A stretch of 64,000 bases of DNA from contig JAFMSR010000002.1 of the NCBI GenBank assembly GCA_022818135.1, forward strand, positions 40,691,369 through 40,755,368. Reading direction: 5' to 3'. Below, in pieces: positions 32,771-45,200 of this stretch. The notes beneath the pieces were generated by a model. The model was not told where the DNA came from. It worked only from the letters and a program-made list of their open reading frames with translations, and did no database searches. A program made the position numbers and the translations under genes. This DNA is from Saxidomus purpurata (lineage: Eukaryota > Mollusca > Bivalvia > Venerida > Veneridae). The stretch's first letter is position 1. Each line of letters starts with the position of its first letter.

Positions 32771-33927
32771 CAAGAGGGCCATGATGACCCTATTTTGCTC
32801 ACCTGAGAACTATTGTTCATGGTCATGACCCAGGTCAGCCAATGACAATCTGATATCTACTTGCAAAACTACACACAAACTTAATTTGAATTATTTTGCT
32901 ATTGTAGCTTCAAAAAGTAGGTCAAAGTCTAGATCAACATACCTGGTTACCTATTTATTTACCCTGTGTTACACAGTTTCAATTTTGACCTAGTTCATCT
33001 TCAAATTTCTGATCAATTTTCATGACAACTGGGTGTCAAATGTGGCATCTAGAATGTTCACAGGTCTTTTTATGATTTGACCTTGTGTCCTAGTTTTTGA
33101 CCCCTTAATTTCTAACTTGACCAAGAGTTCATCAAACAGACTTTCTGACAGACTTTTGAGATAACTGGGTTCAAAATGTGACTTGTAGTGTTCACAAGAC
33201 TGCTATGATTTGACCAGGTAATCTATTTTTTTTGACCCCATGTGACCCAATTTAAAACCCAACATAAGAGTTCTTCAAGATAAACATTCTGCCAAATTTC
33301 TGTGATGGTTTGGTGCAAAAGGTGGCTTTTAGACTGTTCACAAGGTTTTCCTCTGATTTGGCCCTGTGACCTATTTTTTTTAACCCCATGTGACCCAATA
33401 TTGTATTTGACTTAGAACTTATCAAAACAATTATTAGGACAAATTTTCAGAATGATTGGTTGCAAAATGTGACTTAAAAGAGTGTTCCTAATGTTTTTAC
33501 TGACCTGGTTACCTAGTTTTTTTATCCCGCATGTTTATCAAAACATACATCTTGACTAATTTTCAAGATAATTGGATAAAACAAGTCATAAAACATGGAA
33601 TGATTACCAGGTTTTTCTATGATTTGACAGAGTGACCTAGTATTTTTTTACCTCGTGTAACCCAGTTGTGTACTTGAACTTATCAAAACAATTGTTCTGA
33701 CCAACTTTAGGGAAGATTGGTTGCAAAATGTGACTTCTAAAATGTTTTGACTATTATTTGACCTAGTTGTTTACCCCTAGGGACCCAGTTTAATATCAAA
33801 CATAAGAGTTCATCAAAGCATACATTGTGACTAATTTTCAAGAAATTTGGTATAAAATGTGGCTTCTAGAGTGTTCATAGAGATTTTTCTTTAATTTGAC
33901 TGTATGACTTTTGGATATATTCAGAAA

Positions 33928-34095
33928 TCTTCCTTGATTCAACCTCGACTAAGTAAAGGGCTGTTGAGCGAATCTGATTGGCCAGTGAATACTTACAGCA
34001 ATAAATCAACCAAATCTAGTTAATTCTAATAATCAGTTGACCAAAGGACGGCAAGTAACGGACCCTTCCTTGGTGAAGGTCGAGTCGAGGAAGGT
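33928..34095. mobile_element. Nested small inverted-repeat element (MITE)
   Basis: The left end CAGAAATCTTCCTTGATTCA (then ACCTCGAC) is the inverse of the right end GTCGAGTCGAGGAAGGTTTCTG, about 30 bp with few mismatches. The 110-bp interior is unlike the tandem core of the host repeat and carries CG dinucleotides. The flanks are ATAT on both sides. Confidence 0.6.
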
Positions 34096-34424
34096 TTCTG
34101 CATATAGCTTTTAGTCTTTGACCCCCATGTGACTTGAACTTGGCATATAGATCACCAAGACACACATTCTGGCCAATTTTCATGATGACCGGCTCAAAGG
34201 TGGCCTATAGTGTTTACAAGCTATCCTAGTATTTGATCTGGACCCCATTGTATGACACTGACCAGCTGTAAGCTAACTGCTGATTAACTTTTGATTATAA
34301 AATCATTCTTGAAGGGCAACGCTAGCATGACTAGAGAAATATTTTGACCCTGACTCATTCTCTTGATTTCAAAAATCTGCCTTGAATTTCTTTCAAACTG
34401 TAGAAATGTATAAAGGTCATACCA

Positions 34425-35005
34425 ATTACCGGGAGTCTAACTGGTTAATGAAGGTGCACAGTTTTATACTCAAAATACATAAAACATAATCTGCTTTGAA
34501 AATAAAGTTTCACCATCTATCTTCAAGAAAAAATTCAAATCATAAACCCAAACTATGTATAAAGCGTTAAAAGCAAGTTTTATCAAATCCATGTTGACAG
34601 TCATCTTCATTTTTCGGAATACCCTTATTACCGTGAATTTGAAAGCAAACTGTTTGAAACTTCTTCAAATTTGTTTCTACCACAACAAATTTTCTCTTGT
34701 CTGACAGCTTGTCTTTTTCTGAACATTTTGATATAAAATTTATAGTGATGTTTTTGTTAAAAGTTTGATATTGAGGTCATTTCTAGACCAACTGTCATCA
34801 GATTATCATTCAATCTGAAAAAAAATATGCAAAATTTAAAATATTATTCTTGCTTGCCAAAAATGAACACAAACCTTTGGAATACAATACTTTTCAGATG
34901 GTTTTGACATATGAAACTATTAGAAGCACAGCAAATTAGAAAGGAAACTACGTTTTGTTTTTAATGATCATTCACATGAATAAGTATATCCCGGTAATTG
35001 ATATA
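34425..35005. repeat. Nested element with AATTACCGGGA ends
   Basis: The left end CCAATTACCGGGAGTC is echoed inverted at the right end TATATCCCGGTAATTGATAT. The stretch AAAGGAAACTACGTTTTG with the following GGTAATT motif recurs at 39910-39965 (AAGAAAACTACACTT...GCGGTAATTGG), so both are members of one family. The interior is AT-rich and non-coding. Confidence 0.45.
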
Positions 35006-35583
35006 TTGAGTATAACCGTTAAAGTTAATTGACTGTTGGCTTAATCATGGATTAAAGTTTTGAATATTTTGACATCATATGATCCAATTTCAAACATGAC
35101 CTAGGGATCATCAAGACAAACATTTTGACCAATTTTCCTGATAATTTAATTCAAAATGTGGCCTCTAGAATGTTCACAAGGCAAGTGAGGATGGACAGAT
35201 TTCAGACATCGGGCGTCACAATAACTAACCTTTGAGCACTTTGTGCTCAGGTGAGCTAATAATACATTGTTAATTCTTGAACAAACTGGTGATCTTGCAG
35301 TGTTTCTGTTAATAGTTTTCAATATGTTTCATTTTGGTTAAGAACGTTTGCAAGTCTTTCTAGTGTACTATTCAAACAATTGCACCTCCTTCCCATTATC
35401 AGACTGTGTCCACAGAAATAAAATTCTGCACACCTGAACAGCTCCTTTTTCTGACATGAAAATTTAGCGAGACCTGCATGAACATCCCTGTATATGCTTC
35501 CTGACTGGTGCAAACGACCGTACCAAGGTACACTAGTACTTGCATATAACCCAAGGAACAGGGAAGCACTGCACTGGGTACAC

Positions 35584-38068
35584 TCAGTCTTCTGAAAGGA
35601 GTTGGATGACCTGTCTTGCACGATCAGAACTAGCCACTGATGAACCTGTTCAAAAGAGAATGTAAAATCAAAGATACAGACATTTGGTAACAAAATAAAA
35701 AGTACTTCACTGTAAACAAGATGTATACAGATATAGAGAGAATAAAATTTACCAAATCTAACTTCTATGTTAACCCTTATCCTGGTGGTTCAGGTGAGAT
35801 GTGATTGCGCCATAATGACAGTGCACATCAGGATCACCCATTAAGCAGTCTGATCATAATTGCATTGTTTGCTATCTAGTCAGTAAATTTTCTATGAACA
35901 CCTGTGGATTTGAATGAAGTATTGTTTAACTTGAGAGATGGACAGGTCTAGAGGTGTAACCATACACTCCTCCTATATAATCAAGGTATGATACGTATTG
36001 TGGTACAATGTACATGTATTCAGTTACAATACAGTATTTTTCAAGATGATACAGCTGTAACAGAAGTTAACTATACTGAAGATTGTAAACTAAAATTTCA
36101 AATGTTTTTCACAGAAATTGATCGGCAGGCCATTTGAAAACATTTTAAAACAAGAGCTGTCCCTCATAAATGACAAATGCCCCTAAAGTGGTGTCTTGCA
36201 GTCTGTGACCTTCAAGGCATGGATTCAGTACATTTACTTGCATGTGTCTAAATGAATTGAACATTTGTGCCATTCCATTTTAAAATTCTATAATGTATCT
36301 GGACATGTGCATATTATGATTCTGAACCTCCAAGTGTCACCTTGATCTTCAAGGTATTGATAAGGTACTTGCGCATAAAACATCATCTCCATGTGCTCAA
36401 CACCTGTGCCATGTATGTAATTTTAAAATCCTTCCATACATGAGATAGTTACCATGTATACAGGATTCCATGACCTTTAAACTCTTAAGTTTGACCTCCA
36501 CCTTCCAGGTAGTCATTGGACATAATCTTGATGTGCTGAACATTTGTGCCAAGTTCTTTCAAAATCCTTCAATGCATGACAAAGTCACAGCCTGGACATA
36601 AATTTGTAAATAAATACAAAATTCCATGGCCTTTAGTACTCTAAGTGTGACCTTGACGTTTGACATCAAACAAAATTTACTGTTACCTATTGTTGTCATA
36701 GCCACTTTACCCTCACACTCACATTTAGGGGGCGGACGACCCCACATTTCTACCCTTAGCCGGTATTTTTCATTGTATTTTTTGGACTCGTTACCACTTA
36801 GCTGAAATGCCAAGTTAATGTTTATGACCACTGACCACCGTACATCCCCTAACCCTAAAACTTAAGAGGAATAAATGACCATGGAACGAAAGAATGTGCA
36901 CTCAGACGGACTGATGGACAGAGCCAAAACAAAATCCCTCCACCTTTGGCGGGGATAATAACAGCTGAATAATGTTTATGAATTCAACCAACCTTCTTCA
37001 TCTGCCTCTGCTTTTGAGAGGGTTTTCTCTGCTTCTGACACAGTCACCTCCCTTGATCTTCCCTTTAACCCTTCTAGATACTCTAGCAAAATTTCAAAAG
37101 TACCATCATCAATCTGTAAATGATAAGCTATTAAAATGTAGTATTATGTGATTTGAAACTAAAAAACAAGATGATAGTTAGTTGACTGTCATATCAGTCT
37201 AGAAGTACCATTTGCTTTATATGCATCAAGTGACTGCAAAACTGTGCAAGAAATAGTTATGCCCTTTAGAAGTTATGAATGTGATTGAATCTCTGATAGA
37301 AACAAAACTTACCTTATCCTGGTCATACATGTTCTGTAACAACCAAACTTGTCTAACTTTCAGAAACTTCCAGTCCTGTCTGCTATTTTTCCATTGATTA
37401 AGATAGTCTATAGCAGTTGTATTTGCTGTTCCTGCTTTGTCTTTATTCTGTTGTTTAATCCTTTCTTTTTCTAATTTCTTTTGTTTTCTCTTTTCCCTTT
37501 TTTTCTTTCGTATAGCAGCTTTTTCAGGATCTTCCTCCACCTCTTCATCTTCTTTAGTTTCTGTATTGATAGAAACTCTTTCAGTCTCTTTAGCATTTTC
37601 TGTTTCAGTGTTACGTTTCCTCTTCTTGTCTTTCTTGGGTTTCTGTATGTTCTGTCCTGTTTCTGCGCTTTCAGTTCTCTCACCATCCACACTAATAGAA
37701 ACTGACTTTCTTATATCATTAGGTTTATTATATTCCTTTTCTGTTTCTTCCAGTATGACTGCCTTTGTTTCACCTGTTTTTTCCAACCTGTTTTGTTGGA
37801 CTTGTCTGAGCTTTTCATTCAACAAATTCTGCATGCTTACAGGTTTTCTTTCTGATTTTACTACCTTGCCTTTTTTTATCTTACGATTGAAAGTTTTCTT
37901 CGTCTTTGATTCAGTTTCTCTTGCTATCTTCTTGTTATCATTCTTACTATTATCAACAGATATATTTGGAGGTTCTTTACTGCCTTTTGGGTCTTGTTTA
38001 CCTTTCTTCTGTTTCTTTTTCTTTGGTTCCCCTTGGCTGTCACCATGCTTGGATTTTCTTTTTTCCAT
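35584..38068 (-). CDS. C7orf50: Homologue of human C7orf50 (basic, lysine-rich protein)
   Basis: Coding exons 37313-38068, 36993-37113 and 35584-35645 join in phase (0, then 1) to 939 nt, 312 residues. The ATG at 38068 follows a TTTTCAG acceptor, so an untranslated exon lies upstream. Residues 1-215 are very rich in Lys, Glu and Ser, with KKKKQKKGK and RKKKREKRKQKK tracts, fitting a nuclear/nucleolar location. From residue about 218 the conserved domain begins: AIDYLNQWKNSRQDWKFLK, then VRQVWLLQNMYDQDK. It continues in the next exon as FEILLEYLEGLKGRSRE with a TVSEAEKTL motif, and ends ARQVIQLLSED, matching the human protein's YLRTWQKDR, RQTWLLLHMYDSDK and IRQVLQLLS. The function of the family is poorly known. 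The long frames opposite are shadows of the repetitive basic codons. Confidence 0.88.
36150..36965 (-). repeat. ATGCCCC-family dispersed repeat in the last intron of C7orf50
   Basis: It starts AACAAGAGCTGTCCCTCATA and ends CCTCCACCTTTGGCGGGG, the reverse of the element at 57209-57682. Several internal units carry CTTCAAGGT, CATTTGTGCCA and ATCCTTC(A/C)AT. A GC-richer insert (CCCTCACACTCACATTTAGG, GGGCGGACGACCCC) at 36710-36850 disrupts it. The 90-codon minus frame here is repeat noise. Confidence 0.6.
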
Positions 38069-39340
38069 GCTGCTACAAATACCCTGAAAATTAATAAATT
38101 TGTAAGATGGCAGCTGCAAATACTGATAGATATAACATTTAAGACATATAGCAAACATTGTATATGCAAGGGAACTTAGTTTTGAGTAATTTATGAAGAC
38201 TGCTGTGTAGTCCCTACTCACAGGTAGGGCGGTCGCGTTTACAGAAGTCATGTACACTTAAAACGAAACAGGTTCTTGTTCACACTATTGATTCACCTTC
38301 ATTACCTCATGAAAACTTTTTAACTGCAGGAAATTCCTTCAGGAAAAGGATCCAAGGATAACAGAAAGTTCTTTTGATTCACGCTTCAAAAGTTCAATAA
38401 CTACCAAGCTCTACAGTTACAAAAGCTGCAGAACAATGCCTAAAATGAAATAACGAAAAGACCCATGCGGACTTGATCAGTCTTGGAGCATTTTTATCTG
38501 AAAACAATTAAAATTAAGTAATTTAATACTTTCCACTGTTTAGATCATTTACATGGAACCTCAGATTTGTAACTGTTTACTTGGTTACATAGCCAAAACG
38601 AGATATAGGGGAAAGTCACTTGAAATAAATTTAAAGTTAACTTTCAGTTATCGCAATGTTTCAACATTGAGTCAATGTTTGTTTCTCATGTACATTTTCT
38701 TTATGTATACGAGTGCTTTTAAAAATAGATTTTCTTCATTCAAAAGTGAGACAATGGCAAGTTAACTATAGCAGAGAGATATCATTTATCCAGATACACA
38801 CCAGAAAAGAATGGCAATTAGTTCTGATAAATGCCATTAATTTTGATAAACATTCAACTTATTACAGCTAATTATGCGTAAAACTTAAATAATATAGAAC
38901 TGTTCTATACAAAACATTACATGTGGAATTTTCCCGCCTTAGTCAATGTGTGTGACTCATACAACGGCTGTGATATTATTAGCTCTCAGCCAATGGAGAA
39001 GCTGCCAATCAGTGTAGAGGCAAATTCAAACCTTGAAGCAAACAACACAAGTTTTTTTCCTGGAAGTCACACTTCTAGACAACCAATTAACTTTATTTTT
39101 TCAGACTTTATGACATTTATGCTTCAGAATATTTGTGCTAAATTTCAAACAATTCTATACTTAGTTTCATCAAAATTTTGATTCAAACCTCTGATGTTGT
39201 TAGCTCAGTGTATACAAAGCAAGTGGCCATTTCTCTACCGGAGCCCTTTTTATAGATCTTCCCCAGCCTTTAACAATCAATTTCTGATCATAACTGACTG
39301 ACTGACCAACTAGCTGGGCTGGGCAGACAAGACAGACAGA
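38069..39340. other. Upstream of C7orf50, no gene seen
   Basis: Should contain the promoter and a 5' untranslated exon of the minus-strand gene ending near 38080. A few CG-bearing patches at 38220-38260 are compatible with it, but no exon could be defined. Confidence 0.3.
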
Positions 39341-39345
39341 TAGTC

Positions 39346-39530
39346 GGCGTGGTGGTTGAGTGGTTAACGCTCTGTACTACCAATCCAGAGGTACCCATAT
39401 TTTCAGTGTCCCCACCCAATTACATGATTTAGAGATGAATTGGCTAGAAACCCAGAGGTAGTCTCACGTATATTGGTGCTAAACATAGGGCACATACAGT
39501 TGGTTTGCCAGTTCAAACGAACTTTTTTAC
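39346..39530 (+). mobile_element. tRNA-derived SINE fragment
   Basis: GGCGTGGTGGTTGAGTGGTT then AACGCTCTGTACTACC reads like the D-arm and anticodon region of a tRNA (box A TGGTTGAGTGG), and AATCCAGAGGTACCC follows. It lacks an intact T-arm. A non-tRNA tail (TAGTCTCACGTATATTGGTG) follows. Decayed. Confidence 0.5.
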
Positions 39531-39769
39531 ATTTTCTGTCAAATGATATCTAAGTACAGAAAAAGAAAAGATTATTGCACAGACAGTGAGACACATTCCT
39601 TCATGTCCCTAGTTGATACATACCTGAACATTAACTCTCAAGTTCAAATAGTTCTTTTTGCTTTTTAAATGTTTACATCTGTACACTGGACATATTTCAC
39701 TTGTTCCGACCCATGTTCACCAGTTTTGGCAAACATAGTTTTTTTTAACTCTCCCGTGAGAATAATTCA

Positions 39770-39905
39770 CAAGAGGTCCCTAATTGCATAGGGATCTGTA
39801 TTTTGACTTGTGACACCAATAGACTATAGATATATATAGATTATAATTATTATACTATGGGTGTTACAAGTCAAAATACGACCCCTATGCCTAATTGGTA
39901 TTCTG
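39770..39905. repeat. Fold-back element, about 48-bp arms
   Basis: CCCTAATTGCATAGGGATCT and GTATTTTGACTTGTGACACC pair with GGTGTTACAAGTCAAAATAC and CCCTATGCCTAATTGG on the right. An AT-rich loop (TATAGATATATATAG) of about 35 bp separates the arms. Confidence 0.75.
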
Positions 39906-41984
39906 ACAAATAAGAAAGAAAACTACACTTAAGTATTTAATGATAATTTGCGGTAATTGGTATATCGTGGTATCGCCAATTGGTATATTGACCAACATCT
40001 GTCATCCGATAATAATACAATAAGGTAGCACTCCACACTTATTTCAGCCCTCGGCTTTGTTCGAGCGACACCAACAAAGTAGGCCTATCACATATGAACA
40101 ACCTGTGAACCTGAAAATAGAATAAGTGTTTCACTGTGAACACATTGCCAGTGTGAACGTATTAATACAATTCGGTAGTTGAATGCCTTTCTTTCCTGAA
40201 AATTTAGTTCCTATTTATACGGAGGCCAGAATTAATGCGTCTGAGACCATTCTAGCCCTATTTTCCGAACCTGTACAAAATTACCTGCAAATATTACATG
40301 GTGACACTGTTTCTAGCTTGCGACTATCTAGATAATTACATTGAACATGGTGCTTAACCACGAAATTTTTGCAAGCAGTAAAGGTATGATACCCCTGTGT
40401 AAAAGCTTGATTTTCTAAGTGTAGAGCTGATTTTGACTTGTTTAAAAATGTACCATCATTCGTGTCATTTCTGCACTGGTCTTTCCAGACCCATGTTTGT
40501 GATTTTTGCAAACATGCAAAATAAAACTCAAACAACAAAATCTGGCACTTAAAATTGATTTAAAGTTCACAGGGCTGTTTAATTTCCTTATATCTCTAAA
40601 CTTTATAAAATTACCCCTGACCAATTCGAATTTGTGGCTAAAAAGTGTGGAGTGCCACCTAACGAGGAGAGAAATAATATGCTCCATGCCTCATTTTAAT
40701 ATTGAGAACTGTGATATGACAAAAGGGCCAGTATGGCCTCTTGCCTACCATTGCCATTAAACATGTTCAAGAATTTTATCCGACTACTGTTCCAGTCTAC
40801 AATTGTACAGAAATTACATTAATGAAACAAATCTGCAGGTATTTCCTAATTGAACCATGGAACAATGCTTCGAAACACAGAATTATATGCTTACAGTTCG
40901 ATTATAAGTAAAAGATTTTTGTTGTTTTGACAAAAACAGGTAAAAATCCCCAGTCACGTTTGTGAAGATTGGAGTTACTTGCCCTTGATCGTTCTCCTCA
41001 GACGCTTGACTCGAAGGGAAATATCAACAAGGAAGTGTTAGAAGTTTCAGGATATCGTTATCACTCATGAATGATTTGTCCATGTGGAAAAGAAGCGTTT
41101 TTGCCGAGTGAAGAATTTTGCATATCCTGTTTGAAATGACATGTCTTTACTAAGCGAAATACTGACTTAAATCTAAAAAACTGTAGGGTATTTGTCCAGT
41201 ATGATTTTCGGATATTCAATATCGCTCTGAACTGAAGGTAAATTAATTCAGTGTAATATACATGTGTAGTATAGTCAAAATAAATAGATTTCGTTATCCT
41301 GATCTTTTATTTCTGCTATATTTTTTTAACTGTTTTACTTAATAGCATGAAGTCTAAACATTCTACATGATAAAACAGTTTGAAATTTCACATGTCATAT
41401 AATAATAAATTTATTTGAACTTAAATGTCTACATGTATGTCCCCACAAGGGGAAACTTTGACATCAACAGAAGATAGGTAGATAGAACTTGAGAGGGAAA
41501 AACAACTTGAAAGAGACACTCCCTGAAACTGGTGTCATATCCAGTAAGTTCAAAGGCATAGATATCGGAATGTTTGTAAGTATCATTACTTCATCGGTAA
41601 AATCAGTGTTGCAGTACCGTAAACCATCCAATATTTTAAATCTATGTTAAGTTGTTGTTGTACATGTAATTAATGGGTGGATAGCAATTTATTACTGAAG
41701 GCCTCTGTTTTTATTGTTTGTGCTAAAATGTATCGATATATCATGGATATGTTGTTCTTGAAAATTGTATTTAAAATGTTATCCTTTTATGTTCATTAAA
41801 CACATTATTTATGTTTGAAGAATATAATTTGCTAGATGTAGGGAAAATTTGAAAATTGATACAAAGAAAATAATCTTTTGTCTTTAGAGAAACTACTCTT
41901 AATAATTAATTCAAATTAAAATACGTTAAAAATTATAAACATCAAAATTTGAAATGACATGTCCCTGCAACACCTCCTACATGC
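39906..41984. other. Intergenic, no supported gene
   Basis: Minus-strand frames at 40281-40687 end at a GT-preceded border but have no homology I recognise. The stretch 40950-41240 is free of the repeats, has some CGs and ends in GAACTGAAG then GTAAAT, a possible untranslated first exon for the CARD gene at 46424, without further support. Confidence 0.3.
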
Positions 41985-42250
41985 CTTCATGGATTTTACT
42001 GAAACTTTAGTTGTACATATCATCGGCATTTACTGGTGCAGTTATTCTTAGCGGAGTTACTGGCATTTTTCATAAACCCTTACCCTAGCCATATGTTTGT
42101 ACATGCAATTCCTCCCTTACTGCTAGGCGCCTAGTGGGCAGATTTCAACTTAACTTTACATGAATGATCAGTGCCAAGCCTAATTATGCATATCATCAGC
42201 ATTTTTCGTTTCAGTGATTTTTAGTTGATTATTTTTGTTTTTGTATTTCA
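41985..42250 (+). repeat. Dispersed repeat shared with 55040-55375
   Basis: Blocks GGATTTTACTGAAACTTTA, CATCGGCATTTACTGGT, AAACCCTTACCCTAGCC, ACTTTACATGAATGATCAGT and GTGCCAAG recur in the same order at 55090-55360. Non-coding and decayed. Confidence 0.65.
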
Positions 42251-45200
42251 GTTTATATTTCAAATATATTTGCCATTATTGACAGACATACCAGTCCTGT
42301 CTATTCTATAGTGTTAAGTGGTGGGACTCATGCCATTTTTTTTGTAAAAAACAAGCTCTAGTTTATTTTTAATAAAAGAATGACTTAGTAGAAGGATATA
42401 GAAAATTAATGAGCATGTATACATAGATTAAAAGTTTTGGGGAAATGAAATAATTTTGACAAATAATATTACTATTCTATACACACAGGTTGTTAATCAT
42501 ATTATGGAGTAATAAAATCATATATCATAAAATACTTCATTAATTGATTGTGTAGACAGCCATGTACATAATTTATGCTCACATTCTAAAATGGTGATCT
42601 TGCTTTTGATACGGTGACAGTATTTTCCAGGTATTCATAAGCATATACACTAGTACAGAGGACTAAATAATTGACCTTTTATACAATATTTATTTAAAAA
42701 AAGATTTCAAACGTAAAGACGCAACTCTGTAAAAAAAGAAACTCAGAACTGTAGGGTTTATGACCAGTATGGTGGAAGATCAGCTTGGATAACAACTTGT
42801 CATGCCCAAGTTGCTAATAATGCTGTACTCCTTTATCTGTCATATAATAAAGGAATGTGGACCTAATTTTCTGATGATGGGGAAGATAATAGGAGTCTGA
42901 TTTATAGCTTGTAAATCTCATGGATTTTCAGAGTGACATTAAAGGTCCATCATTAAGACCAAATGAAGTTTTCTTTTAAAATCTGGAATTATAACATGCA
43001 TAACGTGTGTCTTCTCAGAAGTAAAAATATGACAAACTGCCTCGAATGTGACCATATTGTGTTGATAATTTGAATTTAACAAAAGAAGTAATAAAATATA
43101 TTTGCCTTTTCAAAAACGAAAGTTGGTTTTCTAGTTTTCTAATATCTTTGTAAGTTTCTGGAAGTCTCCCAGAAAGAGGCAGTAAATTGGTAGTACATGA
43201 ATAAGCATGCCTATTTTGAATTATAGTTGAAAGAACTTTATTTCCTATGATGTGCGATGTACATCTCTGACTGTTTAGAATATGCAATAAAGTGAAAGCA
43301 GGACAAAAAGACCACCCAGGTCAATCTAAGGAAATACAAAAACATTCACTTGTTTTTCTGCATAAGTATTTCAAACAGGGCAATACTCCACGGCTATTGT
43401 AAAGTTTTAGAAGCCAGTTTCAAACTGTATTTCCCTGTTACAATTCCAAATTTAAAAGAAAATTTGATTTGATCTTAGTAATGGACCTTTGAAGACATAT
43501 TAAGTATTGGTAATGTTGTTGGTTGTTCCTTCTTTAAGCTGACTGAAGCTACAGTGAATTTAGGGGGATGAGACAGTGATGTAACAGATGTTGTAAAACG
43601 TACAGAAAAGTTAACAATCACTGCATAAACAGATGGAACTGGTGTATTATAGAAAAGGTTTAATCTTTTCAAATAGCCAAGATATTGTCACTGTAATAGT
43701 GAACTCTTCCACTGTATAACTGTCAAATTAGCCTGTGTATTCTGTAGGTCAAAATGTCTGTCTTTATCAGATGTCTCTAATTATGAAAAAGTAACAGTAC
43801 ATCTTACATACATTACAAGTGTTTTTACAATACTCCTTATGATAAATGGTTGACAGATGAGTTTGTCTCTAACAACATAAATACTAAGGCTGTTCTCAAG
43901 TGGAATGTAAACTTAAACATTTGTTTTAATTAGTGCCAAGTTTATGCTGTGACAAGGAAGTTAACTAATGTATGATACAACTCCCAACAATGGAAACATG
44001 TCACATGCACTAAATTTGATGACTAAGATAACATTTTTCATCCTTATGATATAATTATGTTATGAAGTCTCCAGGAAAAATATATTTGATGTGGGTTTAA
44101 ATATTTTAATCTTTTGGTACTGGCTGATAAAGTATCTCATTTATAAGAGGATAGATCCTTCAGGTCTATTTTTTAAGTACTTTGGTAGCATGCAGATTTT
44201 AACCAGAAAATACTGGAAATAGACTGAACAGAGACAGTGCACAATAAGACCTACTCTTTTCAGAGAAATCTTTGTTGGTGTTGTCAAAGCAAAGTTAAGC
44301 TAACATATAATTCATTTATATAACATGTGTATTATTTTAGTATAATTTTTTGCTCTATGGTTGAAGGGAATTTTGGATATATTGAACACTTTCCTGCAAA
44401 TTAAGAAGTTTGTTGTATTAAACGCGGTTTACTGCTAGACTTTCAAAGAAGTTCTTAACAAGGTGAAATTGACACTTAATTCATGTGGAATATCACATCC
44501 ATTATATTTCATTGTTTATATTATGATATATATTTTTCGCCGTTTTAGATGTTGCATAATATTTCATATATAATGGATGTTTTATTCTTAAATGCAGTAC
44601 AGCATAATATATATTGTTGCAATGTGAAGACTATTAAAATAATACTTTGCTAAGGGTGATGACACTCTGTACATAATTCAAGGGTCAGTAAGATTATCAC
44701 TGTCTCTTTTGCAAAATGTAATAAGCTTATAATGATTAGGTTACCAACTGGTCAAATTTGAATGCTGCAGTATATTTTAAACCGCTGCTTTTATCGATAA
44801 TGACTGGGAATGCATAGCTGAAACTTTTAGGTTAAAGACGATTGCTAGTTTTGATTTGAAGCAAATTTTATAAAGGTCTATCCATAGGAGCAACTATGTT
44901 AGCTTGTATTTGTGGATGAGACCTTATTTTTGGCTATATATCAAATATTTTGATATTGTTTAATTAAATGTCACAAACAATTAAATAAAAAAAACATACA
45001 AAAGGATTATTTTGAGCAATTATATCACTATAACATTTTAATACATATAACTATAGCAAAAAAATTAGTATATCAAGAAAACTTATTACCTGTCCCTTTA
45101 AAAGCACTTGAAAGGTCAGTGTTTAGCAAAGGTTGACTTTTAAACTGTGTTAAATGCTTTCAGAAGGATACATTTTTGTTACATATTATTTGTAAGTGTT

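Larger units (their letters stand above)
32772..35257 (-). mobile_element. AGCTCAC-family element, copy C, inverted, with long tandem core
   Basis: The left end ACAAGAGGGCCATGATGACC is the reverse complement of the usual right end. The right end is GAGCACTTTGTGCTCAGGTG then AGCTAA, with a perfect 6-bp stem (GAGCAC-TTT-GTGCTC) followed by CTAA. The interior is an array of about nine degenerate units of about 130-150 bp (CCTAGTTTTTGACCCC, AGAGTTCATCAAA, CATTCTGACCAATTTTCATG, GTGGCTTCTAGAGTGTTCACA). Two further elements are nested at about 33928-34095 and 34425-35005. The hairpin followed by CTRR is the Helitron 3'-end signature. Confidence 0.65.

Noticed and set aside
35319..35693. 124-codon minus-strand frame as a separate gene
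   Set aside because: The true last exon of C7orf50 (35584-35645) uses another frame ending IQLLSED, joins in phase with the upstream exon and matches the family C-terminus.
37437..38087. 216-codon plus-strand frame rich in Phe/Leu/Ser
   Set aside because: Antisense shadow of the Lys/Glu-rich C7orf50 exon; no membrane-protein logic beyond the complement of AAG/GAA codons.
39346..39420. tRNA gene
   Set aside because: Only D-arm and part of the anticodon region are tRNA-like; no T-arm, so a SINE fragment.
40281..40687. Two overlapping minus-strand frames as a gene
   Set aside because: A CAG|GTAATT border exists at one end but no acceptor, no homologue and no partner exon in phase.
43015..43287. 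90-codon minus frame with SFLKRQIYF-like end
   Set aside because: Looked faintly like a LINE tail, but the diagnostic WNxLP motif is absent.
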